DNA of 22,183 bases from a virus. The notes under the pieces are model-generated. The model did not search any database, was not told where the DNA came from, and was given only the letters and a program-made list of their open reading frames with translations. The position numbers and the translations under genes are program-made. Where the stretch lies: IMG/VR virus record IMGVR_UViG_3300027742_000036, positions 1 to 22,183 of that record. One strand, written 5' to 3'. Position 1 is the first letter of the stretch. Each line of letters starts with the position of its first letter. Below, piece after piece: positions 15,042-22,183 of this stretch.

Positions 15042-18000
15042 TGCGGGCCTGACAAAAGGGTTTGAGGTGGTCAGCTATGACCACCCGTTCCGGTCGGATT
15101 TCAAACATGCCAATCTGCCTGAAGGATTGACCGTCGCTGAACTGGTTGTGCGCGCGAAGATCGATCCGAAGTTTCTGCCCGATATTCAGGTTGTGATCAG
15201 CAAGGGTACGAACCAAAGCATCTTGCCTATGGATATGTGGCACCGCGTGCGCCCGAAAGAAGGCAGTCACGTCCTGATTACACCGCGTGTTCAGGCGCCT
15301 GTTCTTGGGGCTGTGTTAGCGGCGGCGCTTCCGGCTGTTGCAGGGTGGGCCGCAGGCGCATTATTCGCCGTTGGCACGCTGGCATATTCGCTTGCCTTTG
15401 CGGCCTTCACCATTGTTGGATCACTTTTGATCAATGCGCTGATCCCGCCGTCAGCACCGCCAGCTCCGGCCTCGGGAGACTTCAATTTCTCAATCACCGG
15501 CATTTCCAATGCCGAAGCGCGCTATGGTGTTTATCCCACTGTTCTGGGGCGGCACCAAATGTATCCGCCGAAGACGGCGAAGGGGTATACTGAAGGCGAA
15601 GGCGAAGACATCTATTACCGGGGGCGCTTCACCTTCGGTTATGGACCTGTCGCGCTGGAAACCCTTAAAATTGGCACAACACCAATCTGGGAATTTGAAG
15701 GCGTCGAGCTTGAATTTTTGAATGTCGATAAGCCGCGCACATTGGCACACATGCCTGAATTGGATGCTCTGGTCACTGAAGTTTACAGCCAAAACGAAGT
15801 GCCTAATTTCAGTATTTATCGCGCCGGTTATACGCCCACTGTGTTCGAGGCAGTGCAGGAGTGGAGCGGCGTCTATGAGATTGAGGCAAACAGCCTTGCC
15901 AAGAGCTTCGCGCTGCGTTTTTCGGCACAAGAGAAGATAGCATGGGCAGGTGATCCCGAGAACAAGCCACCGAATGTGGGGTGGCAAGAGGCTGGCGGGT
16001 TTTCCCTGACCGTCAAATCGCGGCCTTTGAATTCTGAAACCTGGACTGTTGTTGATACGATCACGCGGCCCGATGGGGGGAAAACCGCCTGGCAAACCAC
16101 AGCCATCGACACATCGCAGGCGTTGGTGTTTCGGGTCGAGATTGCGGGCGGTGATGTTGATCGCGTGAGGATTCTCGAATCCAATATTGAGTTTGCGGAC
16201 GGCGCGCATATTGGCGGCTGGCGTCACGGTGGGGACCGTATGTCGCTCTATCCCGATGACGTGGCCGAAGAGCCTTATTCGGTTCTTTTGTCCGAAGATG
16301 TGGCGATAGTACGCGAAACGCGAGACCGGGCGATTTCAGCCGAAGTGGACGTGACCTATCAGGGGCTGGTCTGGTTTGATGGTGATGGCAACCCTACGCC
16401 GTGGACTGTTGATGTTAAATATCGCTACCGTGAGTTTGGTGCCGCAAATTGGATCGATGCGGGCACCATGACCCATGAGGGCGCGACCACCAGCCCCCTG
16501 CGGTTTTCCAAGTCCTTTCATTTCCCGAGAGAGGGGAAATACGAGATTGAGCTAACCCGCCTGACCGCTGAGCCGGGATTGGAAACCATCCGCGATGATG
16601 CCTATCTTTCGGCCATTCGATCAACGCAGGCCGGTGCTTTGCCCAGCCATGGAGGCCGAGCGCGCATTGCCGAAGTGGCAGTGCGCCTTAAAGCCAGTGA
16701 TCAGCTTAACAAACAGTTGGAATCCCTGAACGGGATTGTGCAGCAATTGGCCCCGGTCTGGGATGGCACAGAATGGGGCCCACATGAGCCGGTACGCCAT
16801 CCGGCTTGGATTTATGCCCACGCCCTCACCGGGCCGTCCTTGAAGCGCCCAGTGGCAAGGGACCGGTTGCAACCTGACGATCTGAAAGCATGGGCTGACG
16901 AAGAGTCGCATTGGACTTGTGATGCTGTGATTGATCAGCCTGCAACCGTGGGCGAGATCGTTGATATGATATGCGCGGCGGGCCGGGCACGCCGCACTCT
17001 GCGTGACATGAAATATTCAGTCATTCGGGACGGGGCAGCCGGTCCGGTCGTTCAACAATTCAGCCCGCGCAATTCGTGGGGTTTTCAAGGTGTTCGCCAG
17101 TTCCCAAAGGAACTGCATGGCCTGCGCGTGAAATGCATTTCAGAGCGCATGGAGTGGCAAGAAGACGAAGTTATTGTCTATGCAGACGGATACGACGCCA
17201 CCACGGCCACCGAATTGGAAGAACTGCCCCTGCGCGGGGTGGTTCTGAGCAAGGATGACGCCACAGGCGGCAATGCCTGGCGCTTGGGGCGCTACCATTT
17301 GGCGCAGAGCATACTGAGACCCGAAGAATTCACCTGGCAGGCCGATATTGATCATCTTCGCGTAAATCTAGGCGACAAAGTGCGTCTGGTACATGACGTC
17401 CCGTTGATTGGTGTGGGTGTAGGGTGGATCAAATCGCTGACCAGCAGTGGCGACAACCTGACGCATCTGGTGTTGGATGAGTTCATGTCGCTGGCCGGTG
17501 GGCCGTATCGATTGCGCCATCGAGCGGCAGATGGATCAGAAACCCTGTTTCACGCCAACCCGCCTGCCAGCAATGACGGCATCTGGACTGTAACCGATGT
17601 GATTGGTGCCGCTGGTATTGCGGAAGGTGATCAGGTGCTGGTGGAAGAAATGGGCCAAGACAGCATGGAATTGCTGATCAAGTCGGTGCGTCATTCCGGT
17701 GATATGACTGCAACCCTGACCGGTGTACCAGCTGCCCCCGCTGTCTTGCAGGCAGATCAGGGTACAATTCCCGACTATGAGCCGATCCTGACCAATGTGA
17801 CGCCCCGCGAGGTGCTGCGCCCGTCTGTGCCGGTTATCACCAAAGCCTTTGTCGTGGTGCAGGGCGCACCTGTCGTGGTGACGGCCCGGATCAAGATTGC
17901 GGAATATGACCGTTTTGATTCCGAGAAATTCCGCGTCAAGGTCATCGACCCTTCCGCCGTCACCACTCCATACGGCCCGTTTAGCGAAGGTGAATTTGAG

Positions 18001-20529
18001 GTGCCATTGTCCGCAACGGGCATCTACAGCATCGAAGTGCGCCGGGAAAATCGCGCCGGTTTGGTATCTGATCCGGCGATTGCTGAAGTTGAACTTGCAA
18101 CCGCCATGTTGCAACCCGGCACGCCGGGGTCTGCAAATGGCGATATTGCTGGTAATCACGTCACCCTAAGTTGGGCAACAGATGATCCCAAGGCACATTT
18201 CTATGAAATCCGGTTTTTGGCTGACGGCGTGCCGGGTGGCTGGGCTGATGCTACGCCGGTTGCGCAAAACATCACCAGCGACACAGCGACGGTTCCGGCT
18301 CAGGCGGGCACCTATTATGTGGCGGGCGTGTCGCAGCTTGGCCAGCAGAGCGAAACACCGGCAGAGGTCACACTGCTGCCTTCCCAGATTTCACCGGATG
18401 TGTCGCAGGTTTACGCGGAGACCAAAGCCGCTCATGACGCTCTCGTCGGTGATTTTGTTGGCAACCTGGAGGATGGATTTGACGGTCAACGCGAGGATAT
18501 TCTGTCGATCTCAGGCCATGGTAATATCGTTCACACAACTGATGCCACCGGGGGTGTTGGCGATTGGTTTGACACAGGTGAAAATGCCGATGTACCGGCC
18601 CACGCACCTGTCGGAGCAAAGTCTCTTGATTTTCTGGATGGTGCCCGAGAAAAGCCTGGTAGGTTGGGCAACCCGAATGGCCGAACCTACCGGATCACCG
18701 CATGGGTCAAATCCAATGCTGTCAATAATCAGTGGTGCCTTCGTGAAGCCAGCACTGGGGCGGCTCTATCAACGTTTGGCTCTATCGGCGATACAGGCGG
18801 CGCTTGGATTAAGGGCAGTTGGGAAATCACTGGCAATGTTGATGCCTTAAATTTCTGCCCCGCTATTGATGTTACTGTTTCCGGAACAGATGAAATTCTC
18901 GCTTACGATGTTCGTTTCGAGGACATCACCGAAGCCGCAGACATTCGCCAAACTGTTTACACTATTGCTGAAACTGATTTTGCTCTTGCTGCACTGGAAA
19001 CCGCCCTTAACGTCAGCATAGGGAGTAACTCAGGCGACATAACGAACATCATGGGCCTTACGGTGTCCCCACTCAGCGCCCTTGGAGTGTTTCTTACCGA
19101 GATGAACGTGGACGTAAATGGGAATAGCTCTTGGTATTCTCAAACCGTTAGCACTTTGGCCACCATAGAGGGGAACATGGCGGCCAGTTACGTCTTGGGG
19201 GTTGGAGCGGGAGGGGCATCTGCCGGGTTGGAACTTCATGCCTCAGCTGACATCGCTGGTGGTCCGGTCAGTAGCGTGAAGATTGCAGCGGATGCCTTGA
19301 TCATTGGGCGGGGGAATAACCTGCTCACGAACACAAACTTCGCAAATGGTGTGGCAGATTGGAGCTTTGCAGCCGGTAGTTCTCAGTCAACCGAAACCAC
19401 CATGTCGCTGCGCCCCCCTAACGCGACCTATGCAGGCAAAACTTACCCCACGCTCATGGCCTTCCAAGATGGGGCGGGTGCGACTGGGATCGCAGATATC
19501 TACTACACCCCACAAACCTACGGTGCGACTGTCAGTCCGGGCTTGCCGGTGAAAGAGGGTCAGTGGCTCGAAACTCATGTCTTGGGTTCCGTCGAGCGAT
19601 GCACGGCCCCCATTGTGATCTACTACTACAACGCCTCCGGGGGTTACGTTGGAGACAGCGGCACGCTTGACACAATCAACACTTTAGGGGACATCAGTGA
19701 TCCGAGCCAATGGGATCAATTCGGCGGGTTCCACCAAGTTCCGGCCGGGGCCGCGTATGCAACGGTTGATTACCGAAAAGGGGCCACGACATCGGGCACT
19801 TCGAGTTATATTTTTCTGCATGAACCCTACCTCGGGATCACCCATGAAGGCGCGACGGAATTTTCCGCATATGCCCACGGGGGTGTAACGATGATCACAG
19901 GCGATGGCATTATGGCCAACGCGATCACAGCCGAAAAGATAGATGTTGCTGATCTCTCTACAATTTCTGCAAGTTTTGGTGATGCAACCTTTTCCGACTA
20001 CATCCAGAGCGTTGCGGTCAATGGCGATGGCGATCCGCTTGTTAAGATTGATTTCACGACAGGTGAGGCAACTTTCTTGAACGTGACCGAAATGAACCCA
20101 GAGGCGATACAAGCATCGGGTACTGCGGGCGGCCTAGTGGTACTCACTTTGGGGTCTCCATGGCAGACGTTCAGGACACATACGATCATCGGCGGTGGTT
20201 ACGAGCGACAGGTTTTCATCAAAGGTAAGCTGCAAGCTCATTCCAGTGGGGATTATTACACAGAAGCCCGTGTCTATCGGAACGTCAAGACAGCGGGAAC
20301 CTGGAACGGTTGGGAGTTGATGGAGCTATTCGATGGTGTCCCGGAGACCGATCCTAAGTGGACGCCGTTCACCTTCCATGAGGTAATTCCGGACTGTGAA
20401 GAGGTAGACTACGCAATACAGGTGCGCTTGCAGGGACCGAGTATCCCCGGTGGCGGCGTTGCCAACACTGATTTGGATTTCCAGCCCGGCATTCATTGGC
20501 AAGAGCTTTACAGCCCGTCCGTCGATTAA
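15031..20529 (+). CDS. TipJ/gpJ-like tail tip attachment protein (receptor binding)
   Basis: This encodes 1832 aa, with AAGGA (15016-15020) before the ATG and an 11-base overlap with the peptidase gene. Residues ~1-85 resemble a tail-assembly (gpI-like) ubiquitin-type domain (EVVSYDHPFR, LPEGLTVAELVVRAK). Residues ~88-145 are very hydrophobic with Gly/Ala and end IPPSAPPAP, as in TipJ proteins. Then comes the gpJ hub core (GISNAEARYGVYPTVLG) up to ~900. A fibronectin-III-like module lies at ~1026-1115 and a jelly-roll-like module at ~1157-1303. A DUF1983-like central part is at ~1311-1427, a second jelly-roll-like module (NLLTNTNFANGVADWSF) at ~1429-1613, and a unique tail follows. It forms the tip and probably contacts the host receptor. 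The region 18.7-20.5 kb is lower in GC than the rest. Confidence 0.93.
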   Translation: MLDDAGLTKGFEVVSYDHPFRSDFKHANLPEGLTVAELVVRAKIDPKFLPDIQVVISKGTNQSILPMDMWHRVRPKEGSHVLITPRVQAPVLGAVLAAALPAVAGWAAGALFAVGTLAYSLAFAAFTIVGSLLINALIPPSAPPAPASGDFNFSITGISNAEARYGVYPTVLGRHQMYPPKTAKGYTEGEGEDIYYRGRFTFGYGPVALETLKIGTTPIWEFEGVELEFLNVDKPRTLAHMPELDALVTEVYSQNEVPNFSIYRAGYTPTVFEAVQEWSGVYEIEANSLAKSFALRFSAQEKIAWAGDPENKPPNVGWQEAGGFSLTVKSRPLNSETWTVVDTITRPDGGKTAWQTTAIDTSQALVFRVEIAGGDVDRVRILESNIEFADGAHIGGWRHGGDRMSLYPDDVAEEPYSVLLSEDVAIVRETRDRAISAEVDVTYQGLVWFDGDGNPTPWTVDVKYRYREFGAANWIDAGTMTHEGATTSPLRFSKSFHFPREGKYEIELTRLTAEPGLETIRDDAYLSAIRSTQAGALPSHGGRARIAEVAVRLKASDQLNKQLESLNGIVQQLAPVWDGTEWGPHEPVRHPAWIYAHALTGPSLKRPVARDRLQPDDLKAWADEESHWTCDAVIDQPATVGEIVDMICAAGRARRTLRDMKYSVIRDGAAGPVVQQFSPRNSWGFQGVRQFPKELHGLRVKCISERMEWQEDEVIVYADGYDATTATELEELPLRGVVLSKDDATGGNAWRLGRYHLAQSILRPEEFTWQADIDHLRVNLGDKVRLVHDVPLIGVGVGWIKSLTSSGDNLTHLVLDEFMSLAGGPYRLRHRAADGSETLFHANPPASNDGIWTVTDVIGAAGIAEGDQVLVEEMGQDSMELLIKSVRHSGDMTATLTGVPAAPAVLQADQGTIPDYEPILTNVTPREVLRPSVPVITKAFVVVQGAPVVVTARIKIAEYDRFDSEKFRVKVIDPSAVTTPYGPFSEGEFEVPLSATGIYSIEVRRENRAGLVSDPAIAEVELATAMLQPGTPGSANGDIAGNHVTLSWATDDPKAHFYEIRFLADGVPGGWADATPVAQNITSDTATVPAQAGTYYVAGVSQLGQQSETPAEVTLLPSQISPDVSQVYAETKAAHDALVGDFVGNLEDGFDGQREDILSISGHGNIVHTTDATGGVGDWFDTGENADVPAHAPVGAKSLDFLDGAREKPGRLGNPNGRTYRITAWVKSNAVNNQWCLREASTGAALSTFGSIGDTGGAWIKGSWEITGNVDALNFCPAIDVTVSGTDEILAYDVRFEDITEAADIRQTVYTIAETDFALAALETALNVSIGSNSGDITNIMGLTVSPLSALGVFLTEMNVDVNGNSSWYSQTVSTLATIEGNMAASYVLGVGAGGASAGLELHASADIAGGPVSSVKIAADALIIGRGNNLLTNTNFANGVADWSFAAGSSQSTETTMSLRPPNATYAGKTYPTLMAFQDGAGATGIADIYYTPQTYGATVSPGLPVKEGQWLETHVLGSVERCTAPIVIYYYNASGGYVGDSGTLDTINTLGDISDPSQWDQFGGFHQVPAGAAYATVDYRKGATTSGTSSYIFLHEPYLGITHEGATEFSAYAHGGVTMITGDGIMANAITAEKIDVADLSTISASFGDATFSDYIQSVAVNGDGDPLVKIDFTTGEATFLNVTEMNPEAIQASGTAGGLVVLTLGSPWQTFRTHTIIGGGYERQVFIKGKLQAHSSGDYYTEARVYRNVKTAGTWNGWELMELFDGVPETDPKWTPFTFHEVIPDCEEVDYAIQVRLQGPSIPGGGVANTDLDFQPGIHWQELYSPSVD

Positions 20530-20540
20530 CCCAAACTTGT

Positions 20541-20681
20541 ATGAACGAGCAAAGCGGCTTTATGCGTGATCCACAATTAGCAGAAACACCGGCTGACGTG
20601 ATGCAGGCCATCGAATGGGCCGAAGCCGAAGCCGAAGCCGTCAAAGCTGTGGCGACAGCAAAGACACAAATTTTGGCCTGA
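20541..20681 (+). CDS. Small phage ORF, function unknown
   Basis: This encodes 46 aa from ATG 20541; a second in-frame ATG is at 20562. It has no good ribosome site at either start. The sequence is acidic and helical, with an imperfect GAAGCC repeat (EAEAEAVKAV) at the end. It fills the gap between the tail tip gene and the lysis genes. It could be a small tail fibre helper or a spurious ORF; evidence for coding is only its fit in the operon. Confidence 0.5.
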   Translation: MNEQSGFMRDPQLAETPADVMQAIEWAEAEAEAVKAVATAKTQILA

Positions 20682-20707
20682 CACTCATCAACATTGGAGA
20701 GACAACC

Positions 20708-20890
20708 ATGACGCAGATTGTTCTGATCTGGGCGCTGTTCATCTGTGCCCAGTTTGCAGATGTATGGACCACGAACAAAGTTCTAAGCCAAGGCGGGCGT
20801 GAGCTGAATGGTGTGGTCGTGCGGATCATGCTGGCCGTGGGCCTGATCACTGCGGCTGTCGCCGCCAATAACTTTGGGCAGATCAAATGA
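20708..20890 (+). CDS. Small membrane protein, DUF5658-like, holin candidate
   Basis: This encodes 60 aa, starting at ATG 20708 behind GGAGAG (20696-20701). Two hydrophobic segments, TQIVLIWALFICAQFADVWT and VVRIMLAVGLITAAVAA, flank a short loop LSQGGRELNG. The pattern resembles DUF5658 membrane proteins. It is next to an endolysin gene and is a two-TM protein of holin size, so a holin function is reasonable, but the sequence gives no direct proof. ATGA overlap with the next gene. Confidence 0.75.
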   Translation: MTQIVLIWALFICAQFADVWTTNKVLSQGGRELNGVVVRIMLAVGLITAAVAANNFGQIK

Positions 20891-21171
20891 GTGATGATAA
20901 GCCACACTGGACGCTGGATCGCCGCATTCCACTGGCATTGATCCTAGCCATTTTCCTGCAATCTGGGTCGGCCATATGGTGGGCGGCAGGCGTGTCTGGG
21001 CGCTTAGGTGTCTTGGAGCGGGATGAAAGCCGTGTCGAAGCAGACGTTCGGATCAATGAACGCGCAATTCGCGTGCTGGAAACGGGTAGCGCTCGCCAAG
21101 AAGAGCGTTTGAACGAAATTCTGAGGTTGGTTCAGGCCATAGATAAACGCCTGAACCAAAGCAACCGGTAA
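20887..21171 (+). CDS. Single-TM coiled-coil protein of the lysis cassette
   Basis: This encodes 94 aa. After a short charged N-terminus there is one hydrophobic segment (~residues 14-36, IPLALILAIFLQSGSAIWWA). It is followed by a long heptad-like coiled coil to the end (VLERDESRVEADVRINERAI). This fits a class of phage lysis-region proteins that are anchored in the inner membrane by one helix; it may be a holin partner or spanin-like. Translation is coupled to the previous gene (ATGA) and AGGAGA right at the stop serves the endolysin gene. Confidence 0.8.
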   Translation: MSDDKPHWTLDRRIPLALILAIFLQSGSAIWWAAGVSGRLGVLERDESRVEADVRINERAIRVLETGSARQEERLNEILRLVQAIDKRLNQSNR

Positions 21172-21181
21172 GGAGAGACGA

Positions 21182-21928
21182 ATGAAACTTATCCCAAATG
21201 CGGGGCGTGTTGCCCTGCGCGCCCATTCGATGTGGGCCAATTATCTGGGCATTCTTTGCCTGATCACACCCGAATTGATCTATTGGCTGTTTGAGCGCGA
21301 TACCAACCCGCGCACCTGGTGGTGGCTTGGAATTGCGCTGATCCTTTACGGCGTGATTGGCCGGATCAAAGATCAAGGCATCGTCCGTAGCCCGGAAGCC
21401 GTGCTGATTTTTGCTGTCCTTATGTCCATCGTCCCAGAACCACCCGCTGCACAGCAGACTGGGCCAGAGGTCACAGAGGCACAGTTCGTTCATGTTGCAA
21501 CGCCTTTGGTTGCTAAGTGGGAGGGCAAGCGCAACAAGGCGTACAGGGATATCGTCGGCGTCTGGACGGTCTGTTATGGCGAGACACGGGGTGTGCGTCC
21601 AGGTGATACCTACACCGACGCAGAGTGCCATGCCATGTTGCAGGCAGGATTGCTGGAATATCGCGCGGGTCTGCACGGGTATTTCAACAATGACACAATC
21701 AATTTGCGCCTGACGCCACACAGGGACGCCGCCTATGTGTCTCTAGCGTACAATGTTGGTATCCGTGGCGCAGGCAAAAGCACGGCGACCCGCCGGTTGA
21801 ACGCAGGCGATATTGCGGGTGGCTGCCAGGCCCTCGGGTGGTGGAATAAAGCTGGTGGCCGCGTGGTTCGAGGGCTCGTCAATCGGCGCGCTGAGGAAAC
21901 GCAGCTTTGTATGCGGGGGCTGGCATGA
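21182..21928 (+). CDS. Membrane-domain/GH24 lysozyme fusion (endolysin)
   Basis: This encodes 248 aa with AGGAG (21171-21175) six bases before the ATG. Residues 1-90 contain MKLIPNAGRVALRAHSMWAN and three hydrophobic segments (~20-37, ~46-61, ~72-84); they resemble the small holin-like membrane proteins (DUF7940 type) often found as separate genes before Rhodobacteraceae prophage lysozymes. Residues ~103-248 are a GH24 muramidase: KWEGKRNKAYRDIVGVWTVC gives the T4-like triad Glu114-Asp123-Thr129 with exactly 9 and 6 residue spacing, then AYVSLAYNVGIRG and NRRAEETQLC. The usual GHT is GET here. The membrane part probably anchors or exports the enzyme, a SAR-like or pinholin-like arrangement. 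Confidence 0.92.
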   Translation: MKLIPNAGRVALRAHSMWANYLGILCLITPELIYWLFERDTNPRTWWWLGIALILYGVIGRIKDQGIVRSPEAVLIFAVLMSIVPEPPAAQQTGPEVTEAQFVHVATPLVAKWEGKRNKAYRDIVGVWTVCYGETRGVRPGDTYTDAECHAMLQAGLLEYRAGLHGYFNNDTINLRLTPHRDAAYVSLAYNVGIRGAGKSTATRRLNAGDIAGGCQALGWWNKAGGRVVRGLVNRRAEETQLCMRGLA

Positions 21929-22183
21929 TTGCCGCGCTGGCTGCCTCTCTGGGCCTGTCACATGCCGCTGCGCGTCTGATGTTGGTCGCAGGCCTGATGC
22001 TGGCGCTGTGGGGGGCTGTGGCCTGGCTTAGAAACGATGCGGCAGCAGATGAGCGCGCAAGACTGGCAGCAGAAGCGGTTTTTAAGCGGATAGAAACCAT
22101 TGAAGATACCAAACGGAGGCGGAACGATGTTGAAAAATTGCCTGATGATACTTTGCTTGACAACCTTCTTGGCAGGGTGTCCG
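21925..22183 (+). CDS. Rz-like inner-membrane spanin (partial, runs off right edge)
   Basis: ATG at 21925 overlaps the endolysin stop (ATGA). 86 residues are visible with no stop before the edge. Residues ~15-36 form one transmembrane helix (LMLVAGLMLALWGAVAWL), then a charged coiled coil (ADERARLAAEAVFKRIE) and the periplasmic start of KLPDDTLLDNLLGRV. The layout and place right after the endolysin fit an i-spanin, which pairs with an outer-membrane lipoprotein to fuse the membranes at lysis. The nested lipoprotein frame at 22127 strengthens this call. Confidence 0.8.
   Translation, partial: MIAALAASLGLSHAAARLMLVAGLMLALWGAVAWLRNDAAADERARLAAEAVFKRIETIEDTKRRRNDVEKLPDDTLLDNLLGRVS
22127..22183 (+). 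CDS. Rz1-like outer-membrane lipoprotein spanin (partial, nested)
   Basis: A second frame starts at ATG 22127, +1 relative to the i-spanin gene, with GGAGG (22115-22119) at 7-base spacing. The visible 19 residues, MLKNCLMILCLTTFLAGCP, are a textbook lipoprotein leader with the lipobox LAGC and Cys18 as the lipidated residue. Nested or overlapping Rz/Rz1 pairs are known from lambda. The gene is cut by the window edge, so its length and Pro content cannot be checked. Confidence 0.75.
   Translation, partial: MLKNCLMILCLTTFLAGCP

Noticed and set aside
1-22183. A gene transfer agent cluster rather than a phage
   Set aside because: The tail chaperone is GTA-gp10-like, but the tape measure of 1156 aa, gpJ-like tip of 1832 aa, HNH/terS block and full lysis cassette with spanins fit a complete siphovirus; the typical GTA distal tail gene set is absent.

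Overview
The window is the late (packaging, morphogenesis, lysis) half of a tailed temperate-type phage genome, almost certainly a prophage of an alphaproteobacterium. All genes lie on the + strand, are packed with ATGA/TGATG/TAATG overlaps, and follow the classic HK97/lambda siphovirus order. Moderate-to-high GC, a GTA-gp10-type tail chaperone, a TipJ-type tail tip and the general look of the proteins suggest a Rhodobacteraceae (Roseobacter-group) host. That assignment rests on recognition, not on a search. No integrase, repressor, host gene or attachment site is visible, so prophage versus free phage cannot be decided here.

Layout. Positions 1-558 hold the tail of one reading frame and an unrecognised gene joined by an ATGA overlap. 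Positions 559-678 are non-coding and carry a sigma70-like promoter candidate followed closely by a 12-bp hairpin. This arrangement recalls the late promoter plus leader terminator of lambdoid phages and would make the upstream gene a candidate antiterminator. From 679 the late operon runs: a small exported protein, an HNH nuclease, small terminase (TTG start), large terminase, portal, ClpP-like prohead protease and HK97-fold capsid (to 7194). A strong Rho-independent terminator or attenuator lies at 7213-7246. Then come a small protein ending in 24-bp tandem repeats, head-tail connectors, tail completion proteins, a short protein, the tail tube protein and the tail chaperone pair.

The chaperone pair carries an in-register GGGAAAG heptamer (10149-10155), the same slippery site as lambda G/GT, predicting a -1 frameshift fusion of 191 aa. 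The tape measure protein (1156 aa) contains an embedded GH24 lysozyme-like domain. Distal tail genes follow: two minor tail proteins, an NlpC/P60 peptidase and an 1832-aa TipJ/gpJ-like protein whose receptor-binding end is visibly lower in GC.

The window ends in a lysis cassette: a 46-aa ORF, two small membrane proteins, a membrane-domain/GH24 endolysin fusion, an inner-membrane spanin-like protein, and, nested in its +1 frame, the start of an Rz1-like lipoprotein with an LAGC lipobox. Both spanin frames run off the right edge.

No wholly new system was found. The points most worth checking are the promoter/terminator leader, the frameshift site, the lysozyme inside the tape measure, the endolysin fusion and the nested spanin.
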